Counted from the first letter of the stretch, positions 9,941 through 19,045 are shown. The stretch is 64,000 nt of DNA from Kitasatospora sp. NBC_00458 (GCF_036013975.1 NZ_CP107904.1:3535001-3599000); one strand, 5' to 3'. Notes: a model not told the origin generated them from the letters alone. Translations and numbers: made by a program.

Positions 9941-11326
9941 TCAGGCGCGGACGAGCGCGAGGACGCCGTCGCGCAGTTCGGCCATCCTCGCCGGGTCCTT
10001 CGCCTCGACGTTCAGGCGCAGCAGCGGCTCGGTGTTGGAGGCGCGCAGGTTGAACCACCAGTCCGGGCCGGCCACGGTGAGGCCGTCCAGCTCGTCGACG
10101 GTGGTGCCCTCCAGGCCCGCGTAGGCGGCGCGGACGGCGGCGGTCCGGTCGGCCTGGTCGGCGACGGTGCTGTTGATCTCGCCGGAGGCGGCGTACCGGT
10201 CGTACTCGGCGGTGAGGGCGGAGAGGGTGCCGTCCTGCCCGCCGAGGGCGGCGAGCACGTGCAGCGCGGCGAGCATGCCGGTGTCGGCGCGCCAGAAGTC
10301 GCGGAAGTAGTAGTGCGCGGAGTGCTCGCCGCCGAAGACCGCGTCGGTGACGGCCATCTCCTGCTTGATGAAGGAGTGGCCGACCCGGGTGCGGACCGGC
10401 TTGCCGCCGAGCTCGCGGACCACCTCGGGGACGGTCCACGAGGTGATCAGGTTGTGGATGATGGTCGGCTCGTCCTCGCCGGCGGCCCGGGCCCGGGCGA
10501 TCTCGCGGGCGGCGACCAGCGCGGTGATGGCGGACGGGGAGACCGGCTCGCCGCGCTCGTCGACGACGAAGCAGCGGTCGGCGTCGCCGTCGAAGGCGAG
10601 GCCGAGGTCGGCGCCGGTCTCGCGGACCCGGGCCTGGAGGTCGACCAGGTTCTTCGGGTCGAGCGGGTTGGCCTCGTGGTTGGGGAAGGTGCCGTCCAGC
10701 TCGAAGTACATCGGGACGAGCTCGATCGGCAGGCCGTCGAAGACGGTCGGGACGGTGTGGCCGCCCATGCCGTTGCCCGCGTCGACGGCGACCTTGAGCG
10801 GCCGGATGGCGGCGAGGTCGACCAGGCCGAGCAGGTGGTCGGCGTAGCCGCGCAGGGTGTCCTGCTCGGAGAGGGTGCCGGGCTCGACGTCCCGGGCCGG
10901 CACGGTGACGGTGTCGTCGTCGGCCGTCCAGGACTCGACCAGCTCGCGGATCTCGGAGAGCCCGGTGTCCTGGCCGACCGGGGCGGCGCCGGCGCGGCAG
11001 AGCTTGATGCCGTTGTACTGGGCCGGGTTGTGGCTGGCGGTGAACATCGCGCCGGGCAGGTCGAGCGAGCCGCTGGCGTAGTACAGCTGGTCGGTGGAGC
11101 AGAGGCCGATCAGGACGACGTCGGCGCCGTAGCCGGTCGCGCCCTCGGCGAAGGCCAGGCTGAGGGACGGGGAGGAGGGGCGCATGTCGTGGCCGACCAC
11201 GATCGCGGTCGCCTCGGTGACCTGCACGAACGCGGCGCCGAAGGCGCGGGCGAGGTTCTCGTCCCACTGGTCCGGGACGACGCCTCGGACGTCGTACGCC
11301 TTCACGAGCTGCTTGAGGTCGCGCAC
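9941..11326 (-). CDS. manB: phosphomannomutase/phosphoglucomutase
   Basis: This 461-residue alpha-D-phosphohexomutase interconverts mannose-6-phosphate and mannose-1-phosphate (and possibly the glucose phosphates), feeding GDP-mannose for glycolipids and protein O-mannosylation. The phosphoserine loop is [15 protein letters not shown], with Ser98 as the catalytic residue. The metal site is DGDADR (in [15 protein letters not shown]) and the sugar-binding loop is GGEHSAHY. The C-terminal phosphate-binding motif is [16 protein letters not shown]. The start gives [15 protein letters not shown], the expected N-terminus. It is in the mannose-metabolism group with the SIS isomerase gene. Confidence 0.95.
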   Translation of the reverse strand: MRDLKQLVKAYDVRGVVPDQWDENLARAFGAAFVQVTEATAIVVGHDMRPSSPSLSLAFAEGATGYGADVVLIGLCSTDQLYYASGSLDLPGAMFTASHNPAQYNGIKLCRAGAAPVGQDTGLSEIRELVESWTADDDTVTVPARDVEPGTLSEQDTLRGYADHLLGLVDLAAIRPLKVAVDAGNGMGGHTVPTVFDGLPIELVPMYFELDGTFPNHEANPLDPKNLVDLQARVRETGADLGLAFDGDADRCFVVDERGEPVSPSAITALVAAREIARARAAGEDEPTIIHNLITSWTVPEVVRELGGKPVRTRVGHSFIKQEMAVTDAVFGGEHSAHYYFRDFWRADTGMLAALHVLAALGGQDGTLSALTAEYDRYAASGEINSTVADQADRTAAVRAAYAGLEGTTVDELDGLTVAGPDWWFNLRASNTEPLLRLNVEAKDPARMAELRDGVLALVRA

Positions 11327-11493
11327 TGCGGCTCCACCCTGGTTCTCTGTCTGATCGACTCGACGGGTCGGTCGACGGGCTGGTCGCCCACGGTCACGGT
11401 ACGTCCGGGCCCGGCGGCGGCCGGTACACGGTCAGGGGCAGCGTACCGGGGCCGGAGGAGGCGTCCGTGCGGGACGGGTGGAAGGCCAGGGCG

Positions 11494-11859
11494 TCAGTTG
11501 TCGGGCGAGCGGAGCACCCGGAGGTGGCCGCGGCGGCCGCCCTCGGTGGAATCGCCCTCGGGGCCGCGGCCCTGACGGGGGGTCTGCGGGCGGGCGGCCT
11601 CGCGGACGGCGTTGGCGAGCGCTTCGAGGTCGTCGCTGCTGCGGCGGAGCGGTCCGGCCTCGGCGACCAGCCGGACCACCTCCCAGCCGCGCGGGGCGGT
11701 GAGGCGCTCGGCGTGCTGGGCGCACAGGTCGTAGCAGTGCGGCTCGGCGTAGGTGGCGAGCGGGCCGAGGACGGCGGTGGAGTCCGCGTAGACGTACGTC
11801 AGCGTCGCGACGGCCGGCCGGCCGCACGCGGTCCGCGAACAACGACGTACAGAGCTCAC
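11494..11859 (-). CDS. DUF3499 family protein
   Basis: A 121-residue actinobacterial protein. It begins SSVRRCSRTACGRPAVATLTYVY and continues with PHCYDLCAQHAERLTAP, giving four cysteines and two histidines that look like a zinc-ribbon site, as in known DUF3499 members. The C-terminal third is charged and low-complexity. The GTG start was chosen because it places the family N-terminus at residue 1; an in-frame ATG 94 codons upstream would cross the divergent gene's promoter and start. It is head-to-head with the zincin-like gene, a conserved arrangement. Molecular function is unknown. Confidence 0.83.
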   Translation of the reverse strand: MSSVRRCSRTACGRPAVATLTYVYADSTAVLGPLATYAEPHCYDLCAQHAERLTAPRGWEVVRLVAEAGPLRRSSDDLEALANAVREAARPQTPRQGRGPEGDSTEGGRRGHLRVLRSPDN

Positions 11860-12022
11860 GAGGGTGGACGGTACAGCACTCCCCGCCGGGGAGCGAAGAC
11901 CGCCTGCCCGGAGGGCGTCCCGTGTCGCGGTCCGCGCGCCCGTGCGTGCACCCGCCGCCCCGGGCGATTGGGTGCGGGGGTGGTCCACTTCCGACCGTCC
12001 AAGGACTACCCTCGGCAGTGAT

Positions 12023-12478
12023 ATGGACAGCTCCGCACCGCAGTCATCGACGGGTCCTTCGCGCCGCCCCCGGCACCGCGACCGGCACGGCAGGGGTCTG
12101 CGCGGCCCGCTGGCGCCCCCGCAGGTACCGATTTCGCTCACCCGCTCCGAGTTGTTCGACGATTACGTGCGCGAATCGGTCGAGCGGCTTGAACGGCGTT
12201 GGCCGCAGTTGATCGAAGTCGAGTTCGCCGTCCAGGAGGTGCCGCTGCACGAGCCGGACGGCTCGGCCGACCCGGACGGCGGGGTGCCGCTGGGCCGGGT
12301 GTCGCCGGGCCGGCAGGGACGGAAGAGTCAGATCGTGGTGTACCGGCGGCCGGTGGAGATCCGGGCGAAGTCGCGGGAGGACCGCGCCGCGCTGGTGCAC
12401 GAGATCCTGATCGAGCAGGTGGCGGAGCTGCTGGGGCTCTCGCCGGACGCCATCGACCCGCGCTACGACGAGGACTGA
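12023..12478 (+). CDS. zincin-fold metallopeptidase-like protein (degenerate site)
   Basis: A 151-residue protein matching the small 'metallopeptidase family' of actinobacteria. After a basic 30-residue leader, the fold starts near PQVPISLTRSELFDDYV. The zincin helix should read HExxH, but here it is HEILI (His126, Glu127, Ile130): the second histidine is replaced, so zinc hydrolysis is doubtful. A later acidic stretch (ELLGLSPDAIDPRYDED) ends the protein. The ATG is preceded by GTGATAT without a clear ribosome binding site; a longer in-frame start exists but adds only basic low-complexity residues. It pairs divergently with DUF3499, suggesting linked, unknown roles. Confidence 0.8.
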   Translation: MDSSAPQSSTGPSRRPRHRDRHGRGLRGPLAPPQVPISLTRSELFDDYVRESVERLERRWPQLIEVEFAVQEVPLHEPDGSADPDGGVPLGRVSPGRQGRKSQIVVYRRPVEIRAKSREDRAALVHEILIEQVAELLGLSPDAIDPRYDED

Positions 12479-12510
12479 CGGGCCGCGGGGGCCGGTGTCC
12501 CCGGGCCCGG

Positions 12511-12561
12511 GGACGGCGGAGGGGGCGGCACCCGGACCGGGTGCCGCCCCCTCCGCCGTCC
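12511..12561. terminator. 25-bp perfect bidirectional terminator hairpin
   Basis: Bases 12511-12535 pair perfectly with 12537-12561 around a single A (in practice a small loop of about five). It lies between convergent genes and is one of the strongest hairpins in the window. Confidence 0.8.
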
Positions 12562-12568
12562 TTCCGGC

Positions 12569-14254
12569 TCAGCGCAGGACCACGCCCGGGTCCTGGGCCG
12601 CCTTCGGGACCTGCACGCTGCTGCGGTCGTCGCGCAGCGCCTGGACGGTGAACATCGGCACGTCCTTGGTGGTGATCGCGAGCATCCGGGCCGCGGCGAC
12701 CGGGCCGCCGGAGACGGTCTCCACGGTCAGCGCGTAGGAGCCGTTCAGCCCGGCGGGCTCGGGTGCCGGGAGGGCGACCGTGCCGCCGGCCGGCAGCTCG
12801 ACGTCCTTGGTGGCGGGGGTGCCGCCGCCGGTGCCCGCCGAGGCGGTGACCCGCACGGTGGCGGCCTCGCCGGTGGAGGTGAGGAAGAGCGTGGAGGCGC
12901 CGCCGCCGCGGTTGTCGGCCACGGTGGCGCGGGCGCCGACCGGTGCGGTGCCGCTCAGCCAGGCCGCGTCGGACTTGCCGTTGGCCCCGGTCCGGTCGAT
13001 CCGCAGGCCGGCCACCACCTTGGTGGGGTGCTTGTCGTCGGTGGGCGACAGGCGCAGGCCCGCCACCTCGTCGCGGGTGATCCTGCCGAGGTCGACCGCG
13101 GCCACCGTGCCGGCCTTGACGTGGATGGACTCGTTGCCGGCCGGGGTGAACCAGCCGTTCTTGCCGGAGAGCTCGATCTTCAGGTCGGCGTCGTCCTCCG
13201 GCGGGGCCCAGACCACCAGCCGGGCCGCCGTGGTGTCGGCGGGCAGGCCGGGGAGCACCTGGGTGGGCGCCGGGCCGGCGGAGGAGGGCACCCAGTCGGC
13301 GCCCTTGGAGCCGTCGGCGGCGTGCAGGGCGGCGCCGACCCGGCCGCTGCGGGTGACCACGTGCACGGCGAGGTCGGCGACCTGGCCCTTGCTGATGGTG
13401 GGCAGCAGCACCGACTGCGAGCTGCCGGGGGCGACGGTGATGCCGTTGGCGGCGTCGTTCTCGATCAGGCCCTTGTCGCCGTAGAGCTTGAGGTCGACCA
13501 CGGCGGCGGTGGGCTCGGTGTTGACCAGGCTGATGTAGTCGGTGCGGTCACCGGCCGTGGAGGCGCCGGCGAACCAGAAGCTGTTGCCGGACGGCGTGCA
13601 GGTGATGCCGGACAGGCCGAGGCCGCGCTGCTCGGTGACCGTGGTGGTCTGGGTGACGGTGAAGCCGGGGGCGAGCGCGCCGGTGGCGACGGCCCCGGTG
13701 CCCGGGGCGGTGTCGCCGTTGGCGGCCGGGGCGGTCACCGGGGTGCCGGGCTTGGCCAGGGTGAGCCGGGCGTCGGCGGGTGCGGCGTTCTTGTCGACGG
13801 CGGGGGCGGGGGTGCCGGCCCCGGTCGGGGCCGCGGCGGTCGGGGCCGCCGGGGCCGCGGGGGCCGCGGGGGCCGCGGGGGCCGCGGACGGCGCGGCGAC
13901 CGGCGGGGCGGCGGGCGCGGCCGCGTCGGAGATCCAGCCGGTGCCGGCGGCCTCCCCCGCGCCGGGCGGGGTGTAGGCGGTGAGCGTGGTGGCGCCGGTG
14001 AGGCTCTGGATCGGCTGCGGGCAGACCGCTGAGGTCCGTTCGACCTGCGCCGAGGCGGCGGTGCCCGCGGTCGCGACCGGGGCGGCCGGCGGGCGGAGCT
14101 CGGCGATCCCGTACACCGCCGCCAGCACCACGGCGGCGGCCAGCAGCGACTGGGTGGTCCTCGCCGCGCCGGAGCCCCTCGGGGCGGTGCCGGGCACCGG
14201 CGCCGCGCCCTCGGCCTGCGGGTCGGACTTCTTCTTGAACGCGGGCTTCTTCAT
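12569..14254 (-). CDS. DUF5719 family secreted/membrane-anchored protein
   Basis: A 561-residue protein with a basic cytoplasmic head (KKPAFKKKS), one membrane span (about 36-50), an Ala/Pro-rich linker with repeated AAP units (about residues 110-140), and a long extracellular beta-rich region rich in Thr, Gly and Val. It contains the block FWFAGASTAGDRTDYISLVN that typifies DUF5719. Only six bases separate it from the upstream glycosyltransferase gene, so the pair is one operon. Co-transcription suggests that it serves the same envelope polymer or glycoprotein pathway. Function is not established. Confidence 0.88.
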   Translation of the reverse strand: MKKPAFKKKSDPQAEGAAPVPGTAPRGSGAARTTQSLLAAAVVLAAVYGIAELRPPAAPVATAGTAASAQVERTSAVCPQPIQSLTGATTLTAYTPPGAGEAAGTGWISDAAAPAAPPVAAPSAAPAAPAAPAAPAAPTAAAPTGAGTPAPAVDKNAAPADARLTLAKPGTPVTAPAANGDTAPGTGAVATGALAPGFTVTQTTTVTEQRGLGLSGITCTPSGNSFWFAGASTAGDRTDYISLVNTEPTAAVVDLKLYGDKGLIENDAANGITVAPGSSQSVLLPTISKGQVADLAVHVVTRSGRVGAALHAADGSKGADWVPSSAGPAPTQVLPGLPADTTAARLVVWAPPEDDADLKIELSGKNGWFTPAGNESIHVKAGTVAAVDLGRITRDEVAGLRLSPTDDKHPTKVVAGLRIDRTGANGKSDAAWLSGTAPVGARATVADNRGGGASTLFLTSTGEAATVRVTASAGTGGGTPATKDVELPAGGTVALPAPEPAGLNGSYALTVETVSGGPVAAARMLAITTKDVPMFTVQALRDDRSSVQVPKAAQDPGVVLR

Positions 14255-14260
14255 CGCGGG

Positions 14261-17200
14261 TCAGCTCCCCGATCCGTGGTGGTGCGGGTAGCGGCCCGGT
14301 CCGTGCGGATCGTTCGGGTCGGTCGGGCTGTTCGGGTCGTAGTAGGCCTCGGCCTGCGGCTGCCCCGGCACCCACGGCTGCTGGTCCTGCTGCGGCTGCT
14401 GGTACTGGTCGTAGCCGTACTGCGGGTCCTGCTGGTCCTGCTGCTGGTACGGGTCGTAGCCGGTGCCCTGCGGGTAGGCCTGCGGCTGGTAGCCGCCGTC
14501 CTGCCCGTATCCCGCTCCCGCGCCGTACGGCGCGGCCGCCGGCTGCTGCGCGGCGTAGGGGTCGTAGCTGTACGGGTCGGCCTGCTGGTAGGCCTGGTAC
14601 GGGTCGGCGTACTGCTCGGCCTCCTGGGCGGCGGCGGCCGCCTGGACCGCGCCGACCGGCGGCTCGCCGACGGCCTGGGCCGGGATCGCGCCCGGCCGGC
14701 CCTCGTACACGCCGCCGTCCGGGTCGCCGTTCTCCGGGCCCTCGCCCTCGGCGCCCTCGCCGCGCTCGGCCATCCGGCGGGCCCGGCGGCTGCCGGGGGC
14801 GGGGGCCTGCGCCTGGGCCGCGGCGGCGAGCGCGGCGGCCGCGACCACGTCCTCGGGGAGGTCGTCGTCCTTGTGGCTGCGCCGGCCCGGCAGGGCCAGC
14901 ACCAGGACGGTCAGGCCGAGCAGCAGCTGGGCCCAGATCCAGCCGGTGTGCAGCAGGCTGCCCTCCCGGGTGACGGCCAGCTTGCCGCCGCCCGCCGGGA
15001 GCTTGAAGCCCTGCGCCCAGCCGTCGACGGTGGTCGCCTCCAGCGCGGTGCCGTCCAGGGTGGCCCGCCACTCGGGGCCGGCGGCCTCCGCGAGGCGGAG
15101 CACCCGGCCTTCGGGCCCGGCCGGGACGGTGGTGGCGAGGTCGCGCTCGCCGGACGGGACCACCACCGGGAGGCTGCCCGGTGCGGTGATCAGGGCGCGG
15201 GTCGCCGGGGTGCCGTCGACCTGCCAGAGCGCGGCGCCGCCGTCCTGGTTGGCCTTGACCAGCCCGGGGGTGGTGTCGAGGACGTCCTTGAAGGCGCCGA
15301 TCAGCGGCTGGTCGACCAGCACGTAGGCGATGCCGTAGCGGGAGAGCGCGTCGGCCTGGTCGGCGCCGGAGCCGGCCAGCAGGCTGCCGACCGTCTTGTC
15401 CAGGCCCGCGGTGGTGCCGGTGGCCGGGTCGACGGTGGACTCGGCCTGGCCGAGCGTCAGCCCGGCGCCGCGGACCACGGTGTAGCCGACCGAGCCGCCC
15501 TTCGGGTCGCCGGTGACGACCAGGGTGCGGGAGCGGTCGGTGGTGCCGGCCTGCTCCGCGATGAAGGCGGGGACCTGGGCGGCGCGGGCCCGGTGCAGCG
15601 GGCCGTCGGCGCCGGTGACCGCCCACCAGAGACCGGTGCCGAGCGGCGCGAGCACCGCGGCCGCCACCACCAGGGCGGCGACCGGCTGGCGCCAGCCGAA
15701 GGCGATGCCGGCCACCCGGGCGTTGGCGCCGTCGGCGCCGATCGCGGCGGCGGCGAGCAGGGCGATGCCGGCCAGCAGGGTGGCCGGGCCGGACCAGGCG
15801 GGCACGTCCGGGCCGCCGGAGGCCGGGGTGACCGAGGTGCCGGCCACCGCGACCGCGAAGACCAGTCCGGCCCCGGCGGCGCCCCAGGCGGCGAGCACCG
15901 CGCGGCGGCGGTCGGCCCGCAGGAGGGCGGCCAGCGCGGCGAGCACCACGCCGGCGGAGAGCCAGACCGGCGGCACCCCGGCGCCGCCCGGGTTGACCAT
16001 GAGCAGACCGGCCGCGGACGGGCCGGCGCCGTGCAGACCGGGCAGACCGGCCTCCAGCAGCAGCCACTGGGGGTGCGACAGCACCTGGAACGACCAGGGG
16101 GCGAGGACCGCCACCGGCACCGCGAGGATCACCAGGACGCGCAGGCCGAGCAGCCGCAGCGCGGCGGTGCCGGAGCCGAAGGCGCCGCCGCGGACCACCG
16201 CGATGACCAGCATGGCCAGGCAGAGCGGGACGGCCAGGGCCCAGGCCAGCGGGACGAACGCGGTGGCCAGGGTGAGCAGCAGGACGGTCATCCAGACCGG
16301 GCGCCAGCCCGGCCGGGCGCCCTTGGCGGCGCTCTCGGCGCGGATGCCGAGGCCGGCGCCGATCGCCGCGGCACGGGCCAGCGGCGGCAGCAGCACGGCG
16401 AGGACGGCGGTGCCGATCCGGCCCTGTGCGAGCGCGCCGGTGGCGGCGGGCAGCAGGGCGTAGGTGGCGCTGGCCCAGGCGCGGACCAGCTTGGAGTCGA
16501 TCAGCGGCCGGGATACCAGGTAGGCGCTGACCGCGGAGAGCGGCACCGCGAGGACGACCAGCACGGTGACCGCGAGGTCGGCGTGGTCGAAGAGCAGCCA
16601 GGAGAGGACGGACAGCACCCCGAGGTAGGGCGGTGCGGCGGCGGTGGAGCCGGTGCCGACCGGGTGCCAGGCGTCGGCGTACATCGCCCAGAGGCCGGCG
16701 GCGCCGTCGGTGGCGGGCAGCAGGGCGCCGCCGAACAGGTCGCCGGCGCCGAACAGGTCGCGGCAGGCGGCCAGGGCGAACACCAGCAGGGCGGCGAACA
16801 GCACCGGGGCGGGGCGCCGTGCCAGCTTCTTGAGCAGGGTGAACTGCTCGACGACCAGGTCCTCGGCGTCCTCGTCGCCGGGCCCGGCCTCGACGGAGCC
16901 GTGCCGGCCGGCTCCGGAGTCGTCCCCTCCCCCTATGCCGAGCGAGCCGACCACGCCCTCGACCGCGAGGCGGGCGGTGGCGCCGGGCGCGGGGAAGAGC
17001 GTCCGGTCGTCCAGGGCGTCGGCGGCGCGGGCGCGGGCCCGGCGCTTGCGGGCGGCCAGCAGGCGGGGGAAGCGGACCAGTTCGTGGCCGAGGCCGGCCA
17101 GTTCGTCGAAGGCCTGCTTCGGGTCCTTGCCGAGCAGGTTGGCGACCACCCGCAGCACGGTGCCGAGCACCAGCCGGAGCAGGACGTAGGGGAAGAGCAG

Positions 17201-18157
17201 GCCCCGGGAGTTGGCGAGCAGGGTGTAGACCGCGCCCGCCTTGTCCATCCGGTGCGGGTGGGCGGGGCCGCAGTCGATGGCGCGGCGCTCGCGGCTGGCG
17301 GCCTCGGCGTGCCGCAGCACGGCGTCGGGGGCGACCACGACGCGGTGGCCGGCGGCGTTGACGCGCCAGCAGAAGTCGGCGTCGTCGCGCATCAGCGGCA
17401 GGGCCCGGTCGAAGCCGCCGAGCTCCTCGAAGACGTCGCGGCGCACCAGCATGCCGGCGGAGGAGACGGCGAGCACCGGGCGGACCTGGTCGTGCTGGCC
17501 CTGGTCCTGCTCGCGGCGGTCGAGGCCGGTCCAGCGGCGGCCGGAGCGGGCGATGCTGACGCCGACCTCCAGCAGCTGGCGGCGGTCGTACCAGCTGCGC
17601 AGCTTGGGGCCGACCACGGCGGCGCTGGGGGTGGAGTCGGCGACCTGGAGGAGGCGGCGCAGCGCGTCGGTCTGCGGCTCGCAGTCGTCGTGCAGCAGCC
17701 AGAGCCATTCGATCGGCTGGGTCTCCCGGGGGCCGCCCCGGCCGAGGTCGTCGTCCTGGCCGAGCGGGTCGCCGAAGTCGTCCCAGCCGCCGGTGACCGG
17801 GTCGTAGCCGGAGGGGTCGAGGCGGTAGGGCAGGTCCTCGGGCCGCAGCGGCGGGCTGTTGAAGACGGCCTCGGCGACGGCGGTGCCGAAGCCGGCCCGC
17901 CGGCCGAGGATGACGGGGCCGCTCTCCGGGAGCCAGTCGGCGAGGGTGTCGGCGAGCAGTCGCGGAGAGTCGTCGGTGGAGCCGGTGTCGACGGCGAGGA
18001 CGCGCTGGACCTGGCGGTCCTGGCCGAGCAGGCCGGCGAGGGCCTGCGGCAGCCAGCGGGCGCCGTCGTGCGAGACGATCACGGCGGTGACCAGGTGGCG
18101 CGGATAGGCGGGCGGCCTGCTGGCGGAGAGTCCGCTCTGGTGGCTGTAGACGGTCAT
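14261..18157 (-). CDS. large integral membrane family-2 glycosyltransferase
   Basis: A 1298-residue protein. Residues ~20-330 are a GT2 (GT-A fold) domain: VTAVIVSHDGARWLPQAL opens it, LLHDDCEP carries the DxD-like metal site, and MRDDADFCWR is the conserved acceptor loop. From ~330 to ~1130 there are many membrane spans and an extracytoplasmic region. The last ~190 residues are cytoplasmic and unusually rich in Gln, Tyr, Pro, Asp and Gly (DPYQAYQQADPYSYDPYAA). The sugar donor is probably a nucleotide sugar, with an envelope polysaccharide or glycoprotein as product. The start gives MTVYSHQSGLSASRPPAYP; longer extensions were discarded. It forms an operon with the DUF5719 gene downstream. Confidence 0.9.
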   Translation of the reverse strand: MTVYSHQSGLSASRPPAYPRHLVTAVIVSHDGARWLPQALAGLLGQDRQVQRVLAVDTGSTDDSPRLLADTLADWLPESGPVILGRRAGFGTAVAEAVFNSPPLRPEDLPYRLDPSGYDPVTGGWDDFGDPLGQDDDLGRGGPRETQPIEWLWLLHDDCEPQTDALRRLLQVADSTPSAAVVGPKLRSWYDRRQLLEVGVSIARSGRRWTGLDRREQDQGQHDQVRPVLAVSSAGMLVRRDVFEELGGFDRALPLMRDDADFCWRVNAAGHRVVVAPDAVLRHAEAASRERRAIDCGPAHPHRMDKAGAVYTLLANSRGLLFPYVLLRLVLGTVLRVVANLLGKDPKQAFDELAGLGHELVRFPRLLAARKRRARARAADALDDRTLFPAPGATARLAVEGVVGSLGIGGGDDSGAGRHGSVEAGPGDEDAEDLVVEQFTLLKKLARRPAPVLFAALLVFALAACRDLFGAGDLFGGALLPATDGAAGLWAMYADAWHPVGTGSTAAAPPYLGVLSVLSWLLFDHADLAVTVLVVLAVPLSAVSAYLVSRPLIDSKLVRAWASATYALLPAATGALAQGRIGTAVLAVLLPPLARAAAIGAGLGIRAESAAKGARPGWRPVWMTVLLLTLATAFVPLAWALAVPLCLAMLVIAVVRGGAFGSGTAALRLLGLRVLVILAVPVAVLAPWSFQVLSHPQWLLLEAGLPGLHGAGPSAAGLLMVNPGGAGVPPVWLSAGVVLAALAALLRADRRRAVLAAWGAAGAGLVFAVAVAGTSVTPASGGPDVPAWSGPATLLAGIALLAAAAIGADGANARVAGIAFGWRQPVAALVVAAAVLAPLGTGLWWAVTGADGPLHRARAAQVPAFIAEQAGTTDRSRTLVVTGDPKGGSVGYTVVRGAGLTLGQAESTVDPATGTTAGLDKTVGSLLAGSGADQADALSRYGIAYVLVDQPLIGAFKDVLDTTPGLVKANQDGGAALWQVDGTPATRALITAPGSLPVVVPSGERDLATTVPAGPEGRVLRLAEAAGPEWRATLDGTALEATTVDGWAQGFKLPAGGGKLAVTREGSLLHTGWIWAQLLLGLTVLVLALPGRRSHKDDDLPEDVVAAAALAAAAQAQAPAPGSRRARRMAERGEGAEGEGPENGDPDGGVYEGRPGAIPAQAVGEPPVGAVQAAAAAQEAEQYADPYQAYQQADPYSYDPYAAQQPAAAPYGAGAGYGQDGGYQPQAYPQGTGYDPYQQQDQQDPQYGYDQYQQPQQDQQPWVPGQPQAEAYYDPNSPTDPNDPHGPGRYPHHHGSGS

Positions 18158-18316
18158 CGAGTGCGCGGGCCCCAGTTCTCGGTGGACACAGCCGGTGAAC
18201 GGCAACCGGATGGCGCACCACACTAACGGCTCCGGATGACCGCTCCGTCCACGGTGTCCGTGCGAGCGGTGCGGGGGCGGTGCGGGGGCGGTGGGGAAAG
18301 GGCCGGGAATGCGAAA

Positions 18317-18341
18317 GCGCCTCACCACCGAGGTGAGGCGC
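18317..18341 (-). terminator. rho-independent-like terminator of whiB
   Basis: GCGCCTCACC and GGTGAGGCGC form a perfect 10-bp stem with a 5-nt loop. Read on the minus strand the stem is followed by TTTCGC. It lies downstream of whiB, in a 293-base gap that otherwise shows no gene. Confidence 0.7.
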
Positions 18342-18450
18342 CTCTACGACGATGCGGGTGTCCGGGCCGCGGTCGCCGCCGCGGCCGCCGGAGGGTCGGG
18401 AGGGTTCCGGAGCGGTGGCCCGGCCGGGGGCCGGACCGGGGCCGGACCGG

Positions 18451-18720
18451 TCAGACGGCGCTCTTCTTGAGCCGACGGCGCTCACGCTCGGAGAGGCCGC
18501 CCCAGATGCCGAAACGCTCGTCGTTGGCCAGGGCGTACTCCAGGCACTCGGAGCGGACCTCACAGGCGAGGCAGACCTTCTTGGCCTCGCGGGTGGAGCC
18601 GCCCTTCTCCGGGAAGAAGGACTCGGGGTCGGTCTGGGCGCACAGCGCGCGCTCCTGCCAGCCGAGTTCCTCTTCCTCTTCGATGCCGTCACCGATCAAC
18701 AGCTCAAAGAGCTCGCTCAT
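18451..18720 (-). CDS. whiB: WhiB sporulation transcription factor
   Basis: An 89-residue Fe-S transcriptional regulator essential for the switch from aerial growth to sporulation septation in Streptomyces; it works with WhiA on shared promoters. The four [4Fe-4S] ligands are Cys27, Cys50, Cys53 and Cys59 (ALCAQTD, KKVCLACEVRSEC). The GIWGGLSERERRRLKK segment at 71-86 is the beta-turn and basic DNA-binding tail. From memory it is nearly identical to S. coelicolor WhiB rather than to its Wbl paralogues, differing mainly in the acidic N-terminus. It is monocistronic, with its own terminator and a long regulated upstream region. Confidence 0.96.
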   Translation of the reverse strand: MSELFELLIGDGIEEEEELGWQERALCAQTDPESFFPEKGGSTREAKKVCLACEVRSECLEYALANDERFGIWGGLSERERRRLKKSAV

Positions 18721-18787
18721 GTGGCGCGCCTCCTCTGCCCCTATTGGCGTCCCCGTGGTTGCCGTTGCCTCGTGCGGCCGACGACAC

Positions 18788-18824
18788 GAGTGAAATTACA
18801 GTTGCGTCACTCTGGCCCAGTCAA
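18788..18824 (-). promoter_or_regulatory. whiB promoter with BldD-type operator
   Basis: On the minus strand TTGACT (18819-18824) and TGTAAT (18795-18800) are 18 nt apart, giving a vegetative-type promoter about 75 bases before the whiB start. The inverted repeat GAGTGA (18788-18793) and TCACTC (18807-18812), 13 nt apart, covers the -10 box and resembles the AGTGA/TCAC BldD box. BldD with cyclic di-GMP is known to repress whiB in Streptomyces, so the placement fits. Confidence 0.65.
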
Positions 18825-19029
18825 GCCGAGCTCTGGTATTGGGGCCAGGATTCACTCCCCGGCACCAAGCCGTTACGAATAGTGTACATAACCGGACACA
18901 TCGGACCTGTCGCCTGATTGCCTCGAAGGTCGACGAACCGTGCGCAACCAGGGGCCGGATGACGTGCCGTCATCCTCACAGGCCGGTCATCGGGCTGCCT
19001 TCCCGGCGATCTTCCCATCGAAACATAGA

Positions 19030-19045
19030 GGGTGATTTATCACCC
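19030..19045. promoter_or_regulatory. 16-bp perfect palindrome (operator candidate)
   Basis: GGGTGATTTATCACCC is a perfect inverted repeat with no unpaired centre, in the long region between whiB and the divergent dioxygenase gene. Its form fits a dimeric repressor site. The binding protein is unknown and is not encoded beside it. Confidence 0.45.

Noticed and set aside
13548..18692. A 1714-codon minus-strand frame and a 1316-codon plus-strand frame (14276-18226) across the glycosyltransferase region
   Set aside because: Both are Arg/Pro/Gly- or Gly/Ala/Val-rich shadows caused by GC bias; the true genes with domain signatures are in another frame.
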